DNA of 9,464 nt, from NCBI GenBank assembly GCA_013695115.1, contig JACDBD010000269.1, positions 1 through 9,464 of the forward strand. Direction: 5' to 3'. Shown one piece after another: positions 5,535 through 9,464 of this stretch. How positions within the stretch are numbered: the first letter of the stretch is position 1; each line of letters opens with the position of its first letter. The translations under genes and the position numbers were made by a program. The DNA is from Actinomycetota bacterium. Lineage in GTDB: Bacteria > Actinomycetota > Acidimicrobiia > IMCC26256 > JACDBD01. The notes under the pieces are model-generated. The model did no database searches. It saw only the letters and a list, made by a program, of their open reading frames with translations, and was not told the DNA's origin.

Positions 5535-6193
5535 CAGCCATCGAGGGCGAACCCGAGCACGTCGGCGAGCTCGGCCAGCGCGGCGGCGGGGTCGGCGACC
5601 TTGATCGTCGTCATGCCCAGGGCCCGGGCCGCTTTGAGGTTGACGCCGAGGTCGTCGAGGAAGACCGACTCGTCGGGACGCACCCCCAGCCGTTCGCACG
5701 CGAGCTCGTAGATGCGGGGGTCGGGCTTGCGCACTCCCTCGACCGCCGACTCCACCACGACGTCGAACACGCCGATCAGTGAGTCGAGGCCGCCTTCACG
5801 GGGCTCGTCGGCCACCCAGTTGTTGGTGAGCGCGCCGGTCTGGAGGCCGTGCTCGCGGATCGCGGTGATCGCTGCCACCATCTCGGGTCGGGGGGCGAAT
5901 CCCTCGCCGACAGCGTTCATCACCGCGGTGGCGTCGATCGTCTGGCCGGCGCGGGTGCACTCGGCCTCGAACTCGGTGCAGAACTCGGCGACGCTCAGCT
6001 CGCCCCGCTCGAGCCGCGCCCACGCACCGCCGTCGGGGTCGGTCAGCACGACCTCGCTCAGGAACCGTTCGGGAAGGCCCTGCTCGCGCTCGTAGGCGCG
6101 GAACACGTCGATCGGCGACGGGAACACCACCCCGCCGAGGTCGAAGATGACGGCCCGGTACGTCGTTGGGAGGGTCGTTGGGCGGTCGGTCAC
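5534..6193 (-). CDS. HAD-superfamily hydrolase, epoxide-hydrolase-N/ACAD10-like subfamily IA
   Basis: A 219-residue HAD hydrolase. Motif I is AVIFDLGGVVFPSP (14-27) with nucleophile D18. The residue two positions later is G20 where most phosphatases have the acid/base Asp. Motif II is ALTNNW (T123), motif III is VRKPDP (K156) and motif IV is VFLDDLGVNLKAARALGM (D180, D181). The GGV-PSP motif and cap resemble the phosphatase-like domain of soluble epoxide hydrolase and ACAD10. Loss of the second Asp casts doubt on ordinary phosphatase chemistry. The start is GTG 6193, within a 4-nt GTGA overlap with the upstream oxidase stop. The next gene, another phosphatase family, overlaps its stop. Confidence 0.88.
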   Translation of the reverse strand: MTDRPTTLPTTYRAVIFDLGGVVFPSPIDVFRAYEREQGLPERFLSEVVLTDPDGGAWARLERGELSVAEFCTEFEAECTRAGQTIDATAVMNAVGEGFAPRPEMVAAITAIREHGLQTGALTNNWVADEPREGGLDSLIGVFDVVVESAVEGVRKPDPRIYELACERLGVRPDESVFLDDLGVNLKAARALGMTTIKVADPAAALAELADVLGFALDG

Positions 6194-7803
6194 GGGTCGA
6201 TCAGGACGCCCGGGTTGAGGACGGCGGCGGGGTCGAGGGCGGCCTTGGCCGCGCGCAGCGCATCGGCGAACGGCTCCGGCCGCTGCTGGTCGTACCACGG
6301 TCGGTGGTCGCGCCCGACCGCGTGATGATGCGTGATGGTGGCACCGTGACGGACGAGCGCGTCCGATGCGGCCGACTTCACCGCCGCCCACTGCTCGAGC
6401 TGCGCCCCCTCCCGTCCCGGTGCGATCACGGTGAAGTAGGGCGCGGGACCATCGGGGTAGACGTGGGTGAAGCGGCAAGTGACTACGCCGTTGCCGGCGC
6501 CGACCGCCGTCAGCGCGTCCCGGGTGGAGTGCACCACGTCTTCGTGAAGCGCGTCGAACCGGTCCCACGTGGTGGCGGTCTCGAACGTCTCGTTCACGCA
6601 TCCCATGGCAACGAGGGCATCGCGCGTGTATGGCGCCCGGATGAACGCGTTGCGCCAGGCGCCGGCCGACCCCTCGCGCGCGCCCGCGCCATCGCCACTG
6701 ACGCGCACGCTGTCGGTGTTCACGTCGCCGCCGTGGTCGCCCACCAGCTCGAGCGCGCGGGCCAGCCACGGGTCGAGGGGATGGTCGGCCGACTCGAACG
6801 CCACCAGCAGCAGGTGGGCCGAGCCATCGTCGCTTCCGGTGACCATGGCCTCGGTGGCGTCGAGCAGGCGGCAGTTGGTCGGGAAGAGGCCGCTCTGGGC
6901 GAGTGCCCGTGCCGCCACCGCGCCGTCGGCGAACGTGTCGAAGCGCGCGCTCGCCGATGCCCGGAACCGCGGGCGGTCCTGGAGGCGCATCCACGCCTCG
7001 GTGATCACGCCGAGGATCCCCTCGGAGCCGAGGAACATGCGGTCGGGGGAGGGGCCCGCCCCCGAGCCCGGCAGGCGGCGCGACTCGACCAGGCCGTGGG
7101 GGGTGACGACGCGCAGCGACTCCACGAAGTCGTCGATGTGCGTGTACAGGGTGGCGTAGTGGCCGCCGGACCGAGTCGCGAGCCAACCCCCCAGCGTCGA
7201 GCACTCGAACGACTGGGGGAAGTGGCGGAGGGTGAGGCCGTGGGGCCGGAGCTGCTCCTCGAGCGCCGGCCCGAACACGCCCGCCTCGATGCGCGCCGCC
7301 CGCGACGTGCGGTCGATCTCGACCACCCGTCCGAGCTCGCGCAGGTCGATCGTGACCGTGCCCGCGTACCCGTGTTCGGCGGCGTCGCATTCGACCCCGC
7401 CCACCACGGACGAGCCGCCTCCGTACGGGACAGCCGCGGCGTGGGCGTCGGCGCACCAGTCGAGGAGCGCGGTGACATCGTCCTCGGTGCGCGGCATGGC
7501 CACCACGTCGGGCGGGTGGGAGAAGTCACGCTCGAACGCCCGCACGACGTCGCGGAACGACTTGCCGTACGTGTGGCCGGCCCGCTCGAACTGGTCGGTG
7601 GTGCACAAGGATGCCAGCGCGGCCGGCGGCTCGAGCCGAGAAGCGGGGAGGTCGAGCTCGTCGAGCGTGGGCGGCTCTGCAACCGCGAGCGAGTCGACCT
7701 CGAACATGTCCGCGAGGGTCTTCGCCATCGACGCCTGTTGGTCCCGGGTCGGGCCCTCGCCCTCGTAACCCCACCCCCAGAACTTCCGCCGGCGCGCTCC
7801 CAT
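6190..7803 (-). CDS. FAD-binding oxidase/alkyl-DHAP synthase-like (AGPS-like) protein
   Basis: A 537-residue VAO/PCMH-type flavoprotein. It opens with RRRKFWGWGYEGEG and has GHTYGKSFRDVVRAF (76-90), as in alkyldihydroxyacetonephosphate synthase relatives. VPYGGGSSVVGG (125-136) is the FAD pyrophosphate-binding loop, and STLGGWLATRSGGHYATLYTHIDDFVES (202-229) is the second FAD segment. HVYPDGPAPYFTV (447-459) holds a Tyr matching the AGPS active-site Tyr region, and THHHAVG (491-497) is the AGPS His-triad. AGPS exchanges the acyl chain of acyl-DHAP for an alkyl chain in ether-lipid synthesis, but bacterial homologues are mostly uncharacterised and may be other flavin oxidases. It heads the five-gene operon. 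A TACCCT -10 box lies 7 nt before the ATG. Confidence 0.87.
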   Translation of the reverse strand: MGARRRKFWGWGYEGEGPTRDQQASMAKTLADMFEVDSLAVAEPPTLDELDLPASRLEPPAALASLCTTDQFERAGHTYGKSFRDVVRAFERDFSHPPDVVAMPRTEDDVTALLDWCADAHAAAVPYGGGSSVVGGVECDAAEHGYAGTVTIDLRELGRVVEIDRTSRAARIEAGVFGPALEEQLRPHGLTLRHFPQSFECSTLGGWLATRSGGHYATLYTHIDDFVESLRVVTPHGLVESRRLPGSGAGPSPDRMFLGSEGILGVITEAWMRLQDRPRFRASASARFDTFADGAVAARALAQSGLFPTNCRLLDATEAMVTGSDDGSAHLLLVAFESADHPLDPWLARALELVGDHGGDVNTDSVRVSGDGAGAREGSAGAWRNAFIRAPYTRDALVAMGCVNETFETATTWDRFDALHEDVVHSTRDALTAVGAGNGVVTCRFTHVYPDGPAPYFTVIAPGREGAQLEQWAAVKSAASDALVRHGATITHHHAVGRDHRPWYDQQRPEPFADALRAAKAALDPAAVLNPGVLIDP

Positions 7804-7810
7804 CGGCGGC

Positions 7811-7839
7811 AGGGTAGGCCCTTGACAGCTGCCTGACGG
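7811..7839 (-). promoter_or_regulatory. Candidate promoter of the AGPS-to-lipoprotein operon
   Basis: On the minus strand, CCGTCA (7839-7834, 3 of 6 to TTGACA) is followed after 17 nt by TACCCT (7816-7811, the actinobacterial TAnnnT form). It ends 7 nt before the ATG at 7803, implying a leaderless mRNA. It overlaps the opposite tetR promoter. Confidence 0.45.
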
Positions 7840-7850
7840 CGTGCGAGGCT
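7822..7850 (+). promoter_or_regulatory. Candidate promoter of the tetR operon
   Basis: A perfect TTGACA (7822-7827), a 17-nt spacer, then GAGGCT (7845-7850), which keeps the conserved A at position 2 and T at position 6. It ends 7 nt before the tetR ATG at 7858, so the transcript is probably leaderless. CAGCTG at 7826-7831 is a small palindrome inside this shared 54-bp region; I see no long dyad. Confidence 0.5.
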
Positions 7851-7857
7851 CCGAACG

Positions 7858-8448
7858 ATGTCAGTGAGTCCTACACGCGACAGGCGTGCCGAGCGTCACG
7901 AGGCCACGAGGGCGGAGATCCTCGAGGCGGCCTGGGAGCTAGCCCGCGAGCAGGGACTGTCGGGGCTGTCGCTGCGTGACCTGGGGAGGAAGGTCGGAAT
8001 GCGGGCCCAGTCGCTCTACTCGTACTTCGACTCCAAGCACGCGATCTACGACGCCCTGTTCCGCGAGGGCTACGAGCGGTTCCTCGAGCGCCGCGAAGCG
8101 TTCGAGACGACGGACGATCGTCGAGCCGACTTTCGCCGCGGGGCCCGGGAGTTCATGGAGTTCTGCCTCGAGGACCCGGCGCGCTACCAGCTGCTCTTCC
8201 AGCGCACGATCCCCGGGTTCGAGCCGTCGTCGAGCTCCTACGCGCTCGCCGTGCGGTCGCTCGACGTCCCTCGTCAGCGATTTCGCGACATGGGGGTCGA
8301 GGATCCCGCGGTGCTCGACCTCTGGACCGCGCTCCTCACCGGTCTCGTCGACCAGCAGATCTCGAACGACCCCGGTGGCGACCGGTGGTCCCGACTGCTC
8401 GACGAGGCCGTCGACATGTTCTTCGAACACCTCGACAAGGAGAAGTAG
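7858..8448 (+). CDS. TetR/AcrR-family transcriptional regulator
   Basis: A 196-residue TetR-family protein. The N-terminal helix-turn-helix domain spans about 14-62 (ATRAEILEAAWELAREQG, then LSLRDLGRKVGMRAQSLYSYFDSKHAIYDAL). The rest is an all-helical ligand-binding and dimerisation domain with FMEFCLEDPARYQLLFQR (99-116), of the type found in many actinobacterial TetR proteins (WHG/TetR_C_33-like). The length is normal. The ATG at 7858 lies 7 nt after a -10 box and lacks a Shine-Dalgarno, so it is probably leaderless. It stands back to back with the AGPS operon and starts its own operon with the next two genes. It therefore likely controls itself and its neighbours, perhaps also the divergent operon. 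The ligand is unknown. Confidence 0.93.
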   Translation: MSVSPTRDRRAERHEATRAEILEAAWELAREQGLSGLSLRDLGRKVGMRAQSLYSYFDSKHAIYDALFREGYERFLERREAFETTDDRRADFRRGAREFMEFCLEDPARYQLLFQRTIPGFEPSSSSYALAVRSLDVPRQRFRDMGVEDPAVLDLWTALLTGLVDQQISNDPGGDRWSRLLDEAVDMFFEHLDKEK

Positions 8449-8450
8449 AG

Positions 8451-9203
8451 ATGACCAAGACCACGATCGATGCACGCGAGATCGCTCCGCTGTCGCAGCC
8501 GCAGGCGATGGACCTGGCCGCCACTGAGTACGACCGCTTCGTCGATCTGATCCGAGAGCTCGACCCCGATGACTGGGGGCGAACGACCGAGTGCCCCGCA
8601 TGGGACGTCGCCGACATGGTCCGTCACGTCCTCGGCGCGGCCGAGGCCCACGGGTCGCAGGAGGAGCAACAGCATCAGATGGAGGCGGCCTCCGGTGAAC
8701 CTGGACCGATGATCGACGCGCTGGGCGTCGTGCAGATCCGCGACCGCGCCGACCTCACAGCCGTCGAGCTCGTCGAGCGTCTCGAGGAGGCGGCGCCGCG
8801 TTCGGTTGGCGCTCGTCGACAGGTGCCGGCCGCGATCCGGGAGCAGGAGATGACGGTCGACGCACCGTTCCAGTGGGGTGGCGAGAAGTGGCGGCTCGGG
8901 TACCTCCTGGACGTCATCTACACTCGTGACACCTGGATGCATCGTCTCGACATCGCCCGCGCCACCGGACGCGACATGGTGCTCGGGCCGGGGCACGACG
9001 CCCGGATCGTGGCCGACGTGGTCGCCGAATGGGCGCGGCGTCATGGCCAGCCGTTCGCTCTTACACTGACTGGTGTTGCCGGCGGGAACTACGCCGCCGC
9101 CGACGGCGGTGAACGCCTCGAGCTCGACGCGGTCGAGTTCTGCCGAATCGTGTCGGGCCGTGCCCCGGGCGCGGGCCTGCTGACCACGGAGGTGCCGTTC
9201 TGA
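8451..9203 (+). CDS. Maleylpyruvate isomerase family (mycothiol-dependent, DinB-like) protein
   Basis: A 250-residue protein of the mycothiol-dependent maleylpyruvate isomerase N-terminal (DinB-like four-helix) family. The N-terminal half has the usual ECPAWDVADMVRHVLGAAEAHG (48-68). The likely metal ligands are H59, D160 and H164 in YTRDTWMHRLDIARATG. In the characterised Corynebacterium enzyme the middle ligand is Glu, so Asp here is a conservative change also common in uncharacterised relatives. The family uses mycothiol, the actinobacterial thiol, for isomerisation or detoxification, but the substrate of this member is unknown. The start is ATG 8451 with AGGAGAAG (8438-8445) upstream, 2 nt after the tetR stop. 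The next gene overlaps its stop codon. Confidence 0.88.
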   Translation: MTKTTIDAREIAPLSQPQAMDLAATEYDRFVDLIRELDPDDWGRTTECPAWDVADMVRHVLGAAEAHGSQEEQQHQMEAASGEPGPMIDALGVVQIRDRADLTAVELVERLEEAAPRSVGARRQVPAAIREQEMTVDAPFQWGGEKWRLGYLLDVIYTRDTWMHRLDIARATGRDMVLGPGHDARIVADVVAEWARRHGQPFALTLTGVAGGNYAAADGGERLELDAVEFCRIVSGRAPGAGLLTTEVPF

Positions 9204-9464
9204 TGGAGACGAGGGTCGACGAGATCGCCGTCGGTGTCTACCGGATCTCGACGATGCTTCCCGATGTCGCGCCGGGAGGGTTCACGATGAACCAGTTCCT
9301 GGTGGATGCGGAGGAGCCGCTCCTGTTCCACTGCGGCCCCCGCCAGATGTTCCCGCTGGTCTCGGAGGCCGTCGGCCGGGTGACGCCGGTCGAGGGGATG
9401 CGCTGGATCACGTTCGGCCACGTCGAGTCGGACGAGTGCGGCTCGATGAACGAGTGGCTCGCGG
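9203..9464 (+). CDS. Metallo-beta-lactamase-fold (flavodiiron/ODP-like) protein, N-terminal part, truncated by window edge
   Basis: The first 87 residues of an MBL-fold protein that continues beyond the right edge. The ATG at 9203 overlaps the preceding TGA (TGATG), so it belongs to the tetR operon. The start (VDEIAVGVYRIST) and GGFTMNQFLVDAEEPLLFHCGPRQMFP are the opening strands of the fold. FGHVESDECGS (71-81) is the metal motif. It has the H-x-E-x-D order of flavodiiron and oxygen-binding di-iron proteins (H73, E75, D77), not the HxHxDH of hydrolases, with Glu at the following position instead of His. This suggests a di-iron oxygen-, NO- or redox-related protein, not a lactamase. The remaining ligands lie outside the window. 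Confidence 0.88.
   Translation, partial: METRVDEIAVGVYRISTMLPDVAPGGFTMNQFLVDAEEPLLFHCGPRQMFPLVSEAVGRVTPVEGMRWITFGHVESDECGSMNEWLA

Noticed and set aside
6166..7836. 556-codon plus-strand ORF opposite the AGPS-like gene
   Set aside because: A high-GC antisense shadow without family motifs; the minus-strand frame has clear FAD-binding and HHH motifs.
1..9464. CRISPR array, IS element, integrase or phage structural genes
   Set aside because: I saw no regularly spaced repeats, no transposase or integrase motifs and no second copy of the tRNA 3' end that would mark an integrated element.

Overview
The window is high-GC bacterial DNA that looks like an actinobacterium. The evidence is the GC-rich codon use, a mycothiol-dependent maleylpyruvate isomerase-type protein, an actinobacterial-type citrate synthase with Glu at the usual catalytic Asp position, and many GTG starts. 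An Acidimicrobiia-like lineage is my guess, based on the general look of the proteins and not on any database search.

Layout. (1) 1-941, minus strand: a DUF72 (YecE-like) gene followed by the start of a MATE/DinF-type transporter that runs off the left edge. (2) 942-2061, plus strand: a small uncharacterised gene behind a promoter resembling the PafBC (RecA-NDp) DNA-damage promoter, then an HNH nuclease gene of lower GC, then a tRNA that begins at the very next base after the HNH stop codon. The tRNA is atypical: anticodon UAA (Leu), but a short 5-nt variable region instead of the long arm of tRNA-Leu, and C instead of U at position 33. (3) 2247-3048, plus strand: a luciferase-like flavin oxidoreductase gene broken by one frameshift. 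(4) 7803-3059, minus strand: a tightly packed five-gene operon: AGPS-like FAD oxidase, HAD hydrolase, histidine phosphatase, CBS-citrate synthase fusion and a small coiled-coil lipoprotein. Three of its four junctions overlap (GTGA or TGATG). (5) 7858-9464, plus strand: a divergent operon with a TetR regulator, a DinB/maleylpyruvate isomerase-family protein and a metallo-beta-lactamase-fold protein cut by the right edge.

How it works together. The five-gene operon and the tetR operon share a 54-bp divergent promoter region, so the TetR protein is a natural candidate regulator of both. At all five operon heads a plausible -10 box lies only 6-7 nt from the start codon, which suggests leaderless transcripts. 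Some genes inside operons have strong Shine-Dalgarno sequences instead. The most unusual part is the block from 1094 to 2061, which could be read as a damage-inducible unit of small protein, HNH nuclease and odd tRNA. The only in-frame TTA leucine codon I found in the window is in the citrate synthase.
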